Source: an uncultured Clostridium sp. (GTDB lineage: Bacteria; Bacillota; Clostridia; TANB77; CAG-508). Taken from it: a stretch of DNA of 64,000 nt. The number at the start of each line of letters is the position of its first letter. The stretch's first letter is position 1. The notes under the pieces were generated by a model. It saw only the letters and a list, made by a program, of their open reading frames with translations, searched no databases and was not told the origin of the DNA. This document shows, in pieces, positions 27,594 to 36,027 of this stretch. The DNA is taken from the NCBI GenBank assembly GCA_947368535.1, contig CANBHY010000005.1, positions 1 to 64,000 on the forward strand, in the 5' to 3' direction. A program made the translations under genes and the position numbers.

Positions 27594-30011
27594 CTATCTA
27601 TTTACATATGCATTATTTTTGTATAAATTGTTTCTGATTTTAGCTAGGTATGTGTATATAGCTGTTTTTCGTTTTATTAATTCTTCTGTAGAACATGCTA
27701 TGTTTGATGGCACAGTTGCTGTTTTTCCATCTTTTTCATATATCCAATTTCCACTACTCATCTCTATTATTAACTCATTATCTGTAGTTGTAGCTATTCT
27801 TCTAATATCTCCTTCATACCAACGTACTATTGGTTCATAGCTTTTCGATACTATGCAGTCATAGCAACCTGGATTTTTATGATCATATATATATATTACT
27901 TGTGATCCATTAGGTAATTTAGTTAAGTCCTTGTTTATTGGAAATGTATCATTGCTATTTTCTATTGGCACATCATATGAATAAGATGTAGTTTGATCTC
28001 TTGGTATTTCTTCTCCTAATGTTAGTTTTCCTTCTGATGTTCTGTCTACTTTGTAATAAGTTGTTGAGGAATCATCATAGAAGCATACTATTTTTGCGGT
28101 TGGATCTGTTGATTCAACTTTACTAGCAATCTTTTTAGCATCATATTTAAACTCAGAACTTTGATCTGCATAATATTTACCATTAGTATCACTTGTTTTT
28201 AATTTTGGACAATCGTACATATGGTAATCTGTATTTGAATCATTTCTGTAATAACCATTGTTTGAATCGTCTACAAAATACATACTTTCAATATTTACTG
28301 CTGTATTATTATTATTACTTTTTACTACAGAATAACTATTAAATCTTTTGGTACCACATGGAATTCCTTGCATGAATGAAACCATACAAATATTATTTAA
28401 TACACTCTCCCAGTCTTCTGCTTTTAGTATTGGTAATCTATATGCAATTCCTTGATCAAAATCATCTTGACTTCCAAAATATGTATCGTTAAAAGTAGAA
28501 ATTGCAGCGTTTAAATTGTATTGTATAGAATTTTTTACTACGCCTCTTTTATGTAGTGAATAATCAGATTTTTCTGATTCAGGATCATTCGTATTACTTA
28601 TGTCAAAAGGCTTTGTGCTATCTTCTTTAAATTCAACATATGCTAATTTAGTTTCTTCAGTCATTGAGTCCATATTTAAATACTGTTGCTGAACACTACT
28701 TGCTTCAACATCTTTAAAGTTATTTTGTATCCATTTAGAAAAAAACCAAGCTTTTATATAATATTCTTTTGCTTCATAATCTTCTATTGGTATACCTTTA
28801 TAATAAACTGCTAACTTAGTTTTTTCTGTTTTATCTACTGTAATATTTGTATCTTCTATAAGTGCTTGATCTTTTAATTGATTTATTTTTAGTGAATCAC
28901 TTATAATTTCGTCTCCTGTTTTTGTTCTCCTAGATACTCTTTTGGTTGTACCTGAACTATCTTTTGATGATACTAAATTTGGGTAATATCCATCCCCATA
29001 TTGTTGATCTTTTTTGTATTCATAATAGTTTATATATTTGTATGCATCATCTGAATTTACATCAAAAGTTATGTATCTAACATTATTATGTGTATTTTCA
29101 TTTAGATTCTTATTAACATCATTAACTGCTTCGTAAAATGTTTTTCCATTTTGAGTATTTGGTTCAGGATTACTTACAGCATTTGGTGAATTATTATTAT
29201 CTTTTTTAGTAATAGCTTCTAAATATAAATCTCCTGATATTGTAATCTGGCTTGGATCTATCAAATATCCCGATTTTGAAAAGTTCTCATCTCCAATACT
29301 ACTATCTGATTTTACATTAACACTTTTTCCGTATATTGTTAAATAATTATCTAATGTATAACTTGCCACAAAGTCAAAATTGCTTTCTTTATATTGTGCA
29401 CTATAGTAGATGAATGGTTTTACCATATAGTTATAAACCGTTTTAGGTACGTCTGGATCTGTTGTATCTTTTAAATCCGATTCTATAGTATAAGGGTTAT
29501 CAATATTGCTTCCAACTGTATTACTTAATTCATTATATAGAGTATTTTCTACTCTTTCTGTATCTTCTGGTGAATCTTTTCTTGTGTATACAACATCTCT
29601 ATCTTTTGATAATACAGTTACACCGTCATTTTTATTGTATGCAACTTGTGGCGTTTTAGTTGGACTATAAATATAATACCCGTCATATGTTGTAAACAAT
29701 ATTGCGGGTATATAATTTTGTATTTTTTGTTTTGATGCACTAGACATTCCCATATTAGTTGTTAATGTTGTAAAAAAAGTATTAACTGATGCTTCTACAT
29801 AATTTTGAATTGACTCTCCTCTAACCTTTTGTGTGTTTAATGAGTTTATTTGGTATGCTGCCACTGCATCATATGTAGAGTCATTTAATTTAGTTTGATA
29901 TGTAGTTTGTAAAACCATAGTATCTGTCTTACTTTGAATATAATAAGACAATACTAAAGATAGTGGTAGTACTATTAATACAAACACTATTGCAAAATTT
30001 TGATATTTCAT
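27594..30011 (-). CDS. Large membrane-anchored surface protein of the Tad-like operon, 805 aa
   Basis: The last gene of the operon. One N-terminal membrane helix (about residues 6-26) with a very short cytoplasmic end is followed by a long external region rich in Asp, Asn, Ser, Thr and Tyr, without repeats or an LPXTG anchor. The N-terminal helix followed by a helical stretch (YDAVAAYQINSLNTQ) resembles TadE/TadF minor pilins, but the size suggests a tip or adhesin subunit. AGAAAGGCTTGATCT precedes the ATG. No enzymatic motif seen. Confidence 0.75.
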   Translation of the reverse strand: MKYQNFAIVFVLIVLPLSLVLSYYIQSKTDTMVLQTTYQTKLNDSTYDAVAAYQINSLNTQKVRGESIQNYVEASVNTFFTTLTTNMGMSSASKQKIQNYIPAILFTTYDGYYIYSPTKTPQVAYNKNDGVTVLSKDRDVVYTRKDSPEDTERVENTLYNELSNTVGSNIDNPYTIESDLKDTTDPDVPKTVYNYMVKPFIYYSAQYKESNFDFVASYTLDNYLTIYGKSVNVKSDSSIGDENFSKSGYLIDPSQITISGDLYLEAITKKDNNNSPNAVSNPEPNTQNGKTFYEAVNDVNKNLNENTHNNVRYITFDVNSDDAYKYINYYEYKKDQQYGDGYYPNLVSSKDSSGTTKRVSRRTKTGDEIISDSLKINQLKDQALIEDTNITVDKTEKTKLAVYYKGIPIEDYEAKEYYIKAWFFSKWIQNNFKDVEASSVQQQYLNMDSMTEETKLAYVEFKEDSTKPFDISNTNDPESEKSDYSLHKRGVVKNSIQYNLNAAISTFNDTYFGSQDDFDQGIAYRLPILKAEDWESVLNNICMVSFMQGIPCGTKRFNSYSVVKSNNNNTAVNIESMYFVDDSNNGYYRNDSNTDYHMYDCPKLKTSDTNGKYYADQSSEFKYDAKKIASKVESTDPTAKIVCFYDDSSTTYYKVDRTSEGKLTLGEEIPRDQTTSYSYDVPIENSNDTFPINKDLTKLPNGSQVIYIYDHKNPGCYDCIVSKSYEPIVRWYEGDIRRIATTTDNELIIEMSSGNWIYEKDGKTATVPSNIACSTEELIKRKTAIYTYLAKIRNNLYKNNAYVNR

Positions 30012-30027
30012 AGATCAAGCCTTTCTG

Positions 30028-30561
30028 TTAATCTAAGTTTGAACCATTATTTTGAACAACTCCTGCATGTGAACCAGAAATTTGATATGTTCCTTTTCCA
30101 GTTATTGAATAAAATGCATTTCTTAGAGATTGTGCTATTGTTGTATCTGTATTCACAGATGTAACAGAAACAATATCTCCCTCTTTTAATGGATATTTTC
30201 CTTGGGCTCCATATACTTTGTCTTCTATAGTCTCTGTATATACTGAATAATATACATTCTCTCCTATTACTGAGCTTGTTGTCCAACTTGTTTTTTTACC
30301 AACATTTTCATCTTGAACTTTTACTTCAATACTAGTATTAAAAGCATGTCCCAAACTTGCTATTTCTTGTTTATATGCTGTTAAATCAGCTTGTTTTATT
30401 GAACCAACATTACGAACTTTATCAACAAAATCAACAGTATCTTGTTGAAGAGCTTGTTGACAAACATCATCGTTTCTGTCAGCTATTGTCATTAGTGGAA
30501 AAACAAACATTAATATTGCTGCTATAAATATTGCTATAATGGTTACTAATGTATCGTTCAT
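30028..30561 (-). CDS. Minor pilin-like protein, 177 aa
   Basis: One N-terminal membrane helix (residues 4-26, ending in FVFPLMTIADRND) is followed by an external domain with ALRNAFYSITGKGTYQISGS near the end. The start MNDTLVTIIAIFIAAILM has no classical signal cleavage site, and the helix-first layout is that of pseudopilins. It lies 17 bases from the large protein downstream and 18 from the pilin-like gene upstream. Not assigned to a named family. Confidence 0.7.
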   Translation of the reverse strand: MNDTLVTIIAIFIAAILMFVFPLMTIADRNDDVCQQALQQDTVDFVDKVRNVGSIKQADLTAYKQEIASLGHAFNTSIEVKVQDENVGKKTSWTTSSVIGENVYYSVYTETIEDKVYGAQGKYPLKEGDIVSVTSVNTDTTIAQSLRNAFYSITGKGTYQISGSHAGVVQNNGSNLD

Positions 30562-30578
30562 TTTTTTCCTCCTATATT

Positions 30579-31277
30579 TTAATTTTTATGTTTTACTTTG
30601 TATGTTATTATTACTTTGGTTGTTGCTGGAGTAGTTACTATTTCTTCTCCATATTCATCTATTGATACTTTTCCGCCTGTACGATATTTTAGATATGTTT
30701 CTTCGAACTCATATTCTGATGGATTTGAATATTGCATTAAATTATTGCTTCCATAATTAACTTCATCGAAATACTTCATTGGTTTTCCATATATGTATGC
30801 ATTTATTCTGTCTAGTATATATGTTGAACCTTGATTTGACCATGGTGCTCCATACATATATGCCGCTCTATTTGGATTATTATATTTAGCATTTAGCTTA
30901 TCATAATATGCTTTGTTCTCATCATTTGAATTTTCTAATTGAAATGGTGCCAGATTTTCTATCGACATATCAAATACTTGTAGTTCATAGTTTGGATTAC
31001 TACTATCTTTTGATCCATCTACTATTCTTACCTGAATGTTTTCATCTGATTGTCCGTATCTATAGATGGTAGGTATTACTGTTTCAATACCTACCTTCCT
31101 AGTTACGTTATATCCTAACGGTTCTACTTTAGGTAAGTAATCACTTAAGCTAAAACTATTTATTACTTTGTCAGTAGTTTGCCTTGCTTGTGAAAAAAGT
31201 ATCATTGTTATAGAAAAAGCTACTATAAATATTAAAGCTGCTGCTGCCATTTTTAAGGCATCTGTAACATTTTCCAT
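30579..31277 (-). CDS. MENV-type pilin-like protein, 232 aa
   Basis: The N-terminus MENVTDALKMAAAALIFIVA is shared with three other genes of this operon (31314, 32419, 33117): a start Met-Glu-Asn, a short amphipathic stretch, then a membrane helix. The external domain here has many Tyr and Asn residues and ends RTGGKVSIDEYGEEIVTTPA and KVIITYKVKHKN. AAAAGGAGTAAGGT precedes the ATG. Likely a subunit of the envelope structure assembled by the Tad-like machinery. Confidence 0.7.
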   Translation of the reverse strand: MENVTDALKMAAAALIFIVAFSITMILFSQARQTTDKVINSFSLSDYLPKVEPLGYNVTRKVGIETVIPTIYRYGQSDENIQVRIVDGSKDSSNPNYELQVFDMSIENLAPFQLENSNDENKAYYDKLNAKYNNPNRAAYMYGAPWSNQGSTYILDRINAYIYGKPMKYFDEVNYGSNNLMQYSNPSEYEFEETYLKYRTGGKVSIDEYGEEIVTTPATTKVIITYKVKHKN

Positions 31278-31313
31278 ACCTTACTCCTTTTAGTGGTGTT
31301 ATATCATATCAAT

Positions 31314-31847
31314 CTATGGAGTAGTACTTGGACTTGGACTTGCAGTTGCTCCTGACTCTGTTATTTGTACTGTATGTATTACACCTTCTGATTCAGTTGT
31401 AGTTACTTCATATCTTTTTGAAGAATTAATCTTTGATTTTAATTTAGTCATACTTTGAGTTGCTTCTGATACATTTGCTTCGCTATTATCTCCATCTCCA
31501 GTATAATAATTACAAGTTTCACAATTTGAAGCTAAAGTGCTTGGAACTGCTTTTGCATTTTTCAATGTAGCATTTACGCTAATAAACTTTCCTGTTTGTG
31601 TAGCATTTTCTTGATTCATGCTTATTATTGTTTCAATCATTGAAATAACTTCTGATCCCTTTATGGTATCTCCTACATAAGGTTTTACTTTTGCATTATA
31701 TATATCTTTTTCCTGTTGTGACATTTGTGATGCTGCTGATTTAATTGTAGCATTAGCTGAGTTGTAAATATACATACCTATAGCTATAAGTAATATACAA
31801 ATTAAAATTGCTCCTGCAATTAATAGAGCTTTTGATGCATTCTCCAT
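31314..31847 (-). CDS. MENA-type pilin-like protein, 177 aa
   Basis: MENASKALLIAGAILICILL begins an N-terminal helix like that of its paralogues. The external part starts with a helical stretch (YNSANATIKSAASQMSQQEK) and contains a CETC pair that could form a disulfide, then a Ser/Pro/Thr-rich tail (TESGATASPSPSTTP). GAGGAGGAATAAAAAG precedes the ATG. The helix followed by a helical stem is what one expects of a pilin. Confidence 0.7.
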   Translation of the reverse strand: MENASKALLIAGAILICILLIAIGMYIYNSANATIKSAASQMSQQEKDIYNAKVKPYVGDTIKGSEVISMIETIISMNQENATQTGKFISVNATLKNAKAVPSTLASNCETCNYYTGDGDNSEANVSEATQSMTKLKSKINSSKRYEVTTTESEGVIHTVQITESGATASPSPSTTP

Positions 31848-31917
31848 CTTTTTATTCCTCCTCTTTTTTTCATTTGATTATTTTTTATTAAAATACCTTG
31901 TTAGGTAATATTAAAAA

Positions 31918-32364
31918 CTATTTTTGTGTAAACGTAATTGATTTTACTTGTCCACTTTTTTTATGATATTGTATATTTGTTATTGTAAAAGTCAAATCAC
32001 TAAAAGCATATTCTACTTTTTCTATTCCAGCTTTTTCATTTAATATTAATTCTTCCATAGGAATTTTAAGATTTTCATCTTCTGATGATTTTGTTTCTAA
32101 ATATATCTTTAGTGAATTCGTTTCATTTTCTATAAATATTTTTTTATTGTCTTGTTGAATTTTATTTGTTTTATTTAACTGTATTGCTTTATTCATTATA
32201 CTTACAATTGTATTAATTTTAATATCGCTATTTTGATATAATAAAAATTCTTTATTAATTTTTTGTATTTCATTTTGTTTTCTTGAATATTCTACATATT
32301 TTGCAAATACACATGAAATTATAACTAGTGTTGATATACAAATTAATATAAATGTTTTCTTCAT
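31918..32364 (-). CDS. Small membrane-anchored protein of the Tad-like operon, 148 aa
   Basis: The start at 32364 has AAAGGGATATTA before it; the in-frame start at 32406 lacks a site. One N-terminal membrane helix (MKKTFILICISTLVIISCVF) is followed by a domain ending in VEYAFSDLTFTITNIQYHKK and a beta stretch. It sits between two MENA-type genes but does not share their start motif, so it may be an accessory or minor subunit. Confidence 0.65.
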   Translation of the reverse strand: MKKTFILICISTLVIISCVFAKYVEYSRKQNEIQKINKEFLLYQNSDIKINTIVSIMNKAIQLNKTNKIQQDNKKIFIENETNSLKIYLETKSSEDENLKIPMEELILNEKAGIEKVEYAFSDLTFTITNIQYHKKSGQVKSITFTQK

Positions 32365-32418
32365 TAATATCCCTTTCATTATATTATATAAGTTATTTTT
32401 TTGCAATATATTAGAATT

Positions 32419-33102
32419 TTATTTTTTCCATTCTCTTTCATTTTGTGTTATATTTGATAGTGTATTGTTTATCGTCTTTATAGTTTCTTTACTATGATTT
32501 ATAGTGCTTTTTTTATTAGTAACTGCATCCTGTTGCAATTTATTATTATATTTTGAAGGATAAAATTTTACTGTTTTAACTTTTCCGACTTGGTCATATT
32601 CTGCTATTTCTATTTCATATGTAATAATATTGTCTTGATCTGGGTGACTTTGTGATACATAGTATCCATTTTTTATAAATTCTTGGTAAGTTTCATCTGC
32701 TAAATTTTCAAATCTTGTACAAATTACATCTCCTGCTGCATTTGAATCATAATCTAATTTGCATATTTGAATATGAATAAATTCATTTCCCTCTGGCTCA
32801 AGAATTGGATTTATATCCATTTTTAGTGCTTTTTTTCTATTATAATTCCATGCAAAATTAGCAGTAGTAACAATATCATGAATTGTAGCAAATTGTGTTT
32901 CTATATCATCGTCCCCTCTTGTTGCTCCCACATATTTGGTAAAATGACTATTAAATTCTGCAATTTCAGATGCACTTTCCTGAGAATGATAACTTTTTGA
33001 TACTCCTGATGCTGCCGAAAACATTCTTGCTGCTACTGATATTATTAATATTCCTAATAGAATTCCAGTAGCTAAAAGTAGCGCTTTTGATGCATTCTCC
33101 AT
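32419..33102 (-). CDS. MENA-type pilin-like protein, 227 aa
   Basis: MENASKALLLATGILLGILI matches the start of 31314 almost exactly for eight residues, followed by a helical stem (FSAASGVSKSYHSQESASEIAEFN, split by length) and an external beta-rich domain. AAGGAAAGGATAGAAA precedes the ATG. The shared start with otherwise divergent external domains suggests duplicated subunits adapted to different positions of one assembly. Confidence 0.7.
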   Translation of the reverse strand: MENASKALLLATGILLGILIISVAARMFSAASGVSKSYHSQESASEIAEFNSHFTKYVGATRGDDDIETQFATIHDIVTTANFAWNYNRKKALKMDINPILEPEGNEFIHIQICKLDYDSNAAGDVICTRFENLADETYQEFIKNGYYVSQSHPDQDNIITYEIEIAEYDQVGKVKTVKFYPSKYNNKLQQDAVTNKKSTINHSKETIKTINNTLSNITQNEREWKK

Positions 33103-33116
33103 TTTCTATCCTTTCC

Positions 33117-33902
33117 TTAATGAGTTTCTTTTTCTCTAAAATACATTTCCTTTATTCTTCCTGTTTGTGAATACTCTACTTTATAACATTCGAAAATAGC
33201 TTTTTTCAGATCTGAGAATCCTTGTGTATCCTTAATTTTTTCTATTGTAAATGTCGTATTTGCTTTAATTTCACTATAATATCCTGTGTGCGTTTCATAA
33301 GATTTTTCTGTTTTGTTTCCATCTATTACGATTTTTTTTATATTTTCCACTATACGCATTTCATCTGCTTTTGTTGGATCTGCTTTTAAACTATATCCTC
33401 CTTCAGAAACTTTATATCCTGCTCTAAATATTCGTATAGTACTTATGGTTTTAGGATTGGCCTCACCAGAGTATTTACTTACAAATTTTGGTGTCTTTAT
33501 TTGTGTATTTGTTTCTGGATCAGTATAATATTCTGTTTCAGTTGTTTTCGCATTAATATCAGTATTTAGTATAAATCTAATATTTATTGAATTGTCAGTA
33601 TCTGGATCATAATATCCATCATATTTTATACTACTTGATTTATAAGTTGTTGATGCATTTGCTGTCTGATTTGTTGCATATGCTAAAGCTAATACTGAAA
33701 TCAAATCTGTTCCATACATAGATGTTTTATTAAATGCTTCAAATTTCTTATTAAATTCTATTGTTTGCTGTAATAACTCATCATTGTCTCTAGCAGTTTC
33801 TGCATTTTCCATTTGATTGAACACGAATACAAATAAGCTTATTAATAATAACCCTATTAATAATTCACCTGCAATTTTAATGGCATTAGCTGCATTCTCC
33901 AT
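33117..33902 (-). CDS. MENA-type pilin-like protein, 261 aa
   Basis: MENAANAIKIAGELLIGLLL is the fourth variant of the shared N-terminus. After the membrane helix the stem contains QMENAETARDNDELLQQTIE. The external domain is Thr/Tyr-rich with strands near the C-terminus (YKVEYSQTGRIKEMYFRE) that echo the end of 32419 (EYDQVGKVKTVKFYP), supporting common descent of external parts as well. AAGGAGTAAAAT precedes the ATG. First pilin-like gene after the TadB/C gene. Confidence 0.7.
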   Translation of the reverse strand: MENAANAIKIAGELLIGLLLISLFVFVFNQMENAETARDNDELLQQTIEFNKKFEAFNKTSMYGTDLISVLALAYATNQTANASTTYKSSSIKYDGYYDPDTDNSINIRFILNTDINAKTTETEYYTDPETNTQIKTPKFVSKYSGEANPKTISTIRIFRAGYKVSEGGYSLKADPTKADEMRIVENIKKIVIDGNKTEKSYETHTGYYSEIKANTTFTIEKIKDTQGFSDLKKAIFECYKVEYSQTGRIKEMYFREKETH

Positions 33903-33915
33903 ATTTTACTCCTTA

Positions 33916-35991
33916 TTACATTTGTGAACTCATATTAGCAAAAGCCTCTGTCATACTTAGTAAACCAATTACGCATAATGGTGCAATTAGGTATCCGCAG
34001 AATAGTGCTACCATTGGTGCAAAACCAACTACTTTTCCTATCATTGATTTTCTAGAAATTAATCTTTCATTTGAATCTTTACGTTTTTCTTGATAGTAAG
34101 CTCTTTCTGTATCTAGCTCGTCAAAAGCTTCTCTAATTGGTATTTTTTCAACAGCTGATTGTAAACTTTCTACTATACGTATTAATTGTGGAAAAGATAC
34201 ATCGTTTTTTAATTCTTCTAACGCTTCCCATGGACCACTTTCAAAGTTGTTAACACATTTTGAAATTGGTTCTCTATATATATTAGAATATCTTTCTAAC
34301 CACTCTAATATCATTTCAACATTTACCCTCTCTATTTTCATAAGCATAAGGATAATTGTTTGGAATTGCATTACTTCATTTTCCATTTCCATTTGTCTCA
34401 TTATTTTTTGGAACATTAATAACCAAACTGGTCCATAATATGCTATTGCCCCAACGCCAAATGAAATTAATACTTCAAATGCTTTCATGTATTCGTTTTG
34501 AAGAGTTTTCAGGTCATCATACATCCATGACGCTGCTTCGGCTAGTTCTTCTTCTGTAGCAGTTTTGTAAAATTCGTCTCTTTGTAAATCTTTTAAAATA
34601 ACGTCTTGAGTAACACCTTTATCTGATTTATATTTTCTTACATATTTATTATGAATTTCTAGCTCAGCCATTGCTGATTTTTCTTCATCAGCATTCATAT
34701 TACCTAATAAATCATACTCTGCTTTTGGTTCATCATAAATATATTGAATAGTTAAATTATGTAATTGCCAAAATACAAACATAGATACTAAAAAAGCTAC
34801 TACTGCATACATACATCTGTCTATATACAGCCATTCTATTTTTAACTTAGTCGCAGAATCTTTCATAAGTCTAGTTTTTAATCTATATTCTTTTGTTCCC
34901 TCTTTTGGTACTATTTTATCTACAAACCATTTTACGTATTTTTTCTTATATAGTTTGTTTTCCCAAGGATTCTGCATATCACGTCCAGTGTCTACACTAC
35001 CATTATCTTTTAATTTTCTAACTAATATGTAGCATATAAAAGTAAGAACTATTAAAAGAATTTGTACTATAAATCCAGTTTTACCATCATAAAATGATTT
35101 AGTAAAAGCGAACATACTTAATGCCCAATTTTTTATTGGTTCTAAAAATAGTATTGGAAGTGCAGCAATCATTGATAATGATTGGAATACATAATCTAAT
35201 TTTTCTCTTTTTAATATTTCAATTTGCATTTCTTGAGTTATATTGTTTAAGTTTTTTAAGTATAGTGATGCTCCATCTTTATCGGTTCTATCACCAAACT
35301 CTTTTGTTAGATATGAAATTCCAGCAAACTCTTTTAAGAAACTATTTGGTGCAATATCATAATATTTTTCTAGTTCCATTTCTGGATCATCTGCTATTAG
35401 TATTTCATATATTTTTCCTGCTTGTCTTGATACATCTAGTTCGTCATTTTGTGCTACTTCATATACTGCTTCTTCAACTAGATTAAATTCGTGATAAGCA
35501 TGTCTCATTTCCGAGAACATATCTATCTGTTCTTTTAAAAGTTTATTATCTATTTTGTCAACCATACCACTTAAGAATGTTTCTATAAAGAATAGTTCAA
35601 ATAGTAATAATGTTGCTAGTAATACAGTGTTATTTTTAGCTACCATCCATATTACTAAAGTTAATGGAATTACTACTATAATTCCTCTGGTCATCATTTG
35701 TGCTACTTGCATTCTTGTTAAGTATTCATCTTCTAAGTTTATAATTTCTAGCCTACGTCTTAACTTTAATACATATCTTCTTAAGAAAGGTATTCTAGTT
35801 ATTACTATATATATTTTTTGATATAAAATTTCTTTTGAATATTTTTTTGTTTTAGTACCATCAACTAGTGATGCAACAAATTTTGTATTCTTTTTGTTTG
35901 TGAACTTATTTATTATTAAATATGCTACTAAAAGTACGGCAAAAACTCCTAATGCTATCTTAATAAAAAAACCTAGTTGTTCATTAGACAT
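33916..35991 (-). CDS. Double TadB/TadC-type (T2SSF) membrane platform protein, 691 aa
   Basis: The inner-membrane platform of Tad/type IV machines usually comes as two proteins, TadB and TadC, each with a T2SSF domain. Here one 691-aa protein has two such halves: residues about 100-330 (MRHAYHEFNLVEEAVYEVAQ, YFLKEFAGISYL region) and about 470-690 (EMENEVMQFQTIILMLMKIE, FPQLIRIVESLQSAVEKIPI), each with flanking hydrophobic helices, ending in a C-terminal helix pair. GGAGGTGCAACTAAAAA precedes the ATG. It would couple to the CpaF ATPase encoded immediately upstream. Confidence 0.85.
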   Translation of the reverse strand: MSNEQLGFFIKIALGVFAVLLVAYLIINKFTNKKNTKFVASLVDGTKTKKYSKEILYQKIYIVITRIPFLRRYVLKLRRRLEIINLEDEYLTRMQVAQMMTRGIIVVIPLTLVIWMVAKNNTVLLATLLLFELFFIETFLSGMVDKIDNKLLKEQIDMFSEMRHAYHEFNLVEEAVYEVAQNDELDVSRQAGKIYEILIADDPEMELEKYYDIAPNSFLKEFAGISYLTKEFGDRTDKDGASLYLKNLNNITQEMQIEILKREKLDYVFQSLSMIAALPILFLEPIKNWALSMFAFTKSFYDGKTGFIVQILLIVLTFICYILVRKLKDNGSVDTGRDMQNPWENKLYKKKYVKWFVDKIVPKEGTKEYRLKTRLMKDSATKLKIEWLYIDRCMYAVVAFLVSMFVFWQLHNLTIQYIYDEPKAEYDLLGNMNADEEKSAMAELEIHNKYVRKYKSDKGVTQDVILKDLQRDEFYKTATEEELAEAASWMYDDLKTLQNEYMKAFEVLISFGVGAIAYYGPVWLLMFQKIMRQMEMENEVMQFQTIILMLMKIERVNVEMILEWLERYSNIYREPISKCVNNFESGPWEALEELKNDVSFPQLIRIVESLQSAVEKIPIREAFDELDTERAYYQEKRKDSNERLISRKSMIGKVVGFAPMVALFCGYLIAPLCVIGLLSMTEAFANMSSQM

Positions 35992-36027
35992 TTTTTAGTT
36001 GCACCTCCTATTCGTTCGTTTTTTGGT

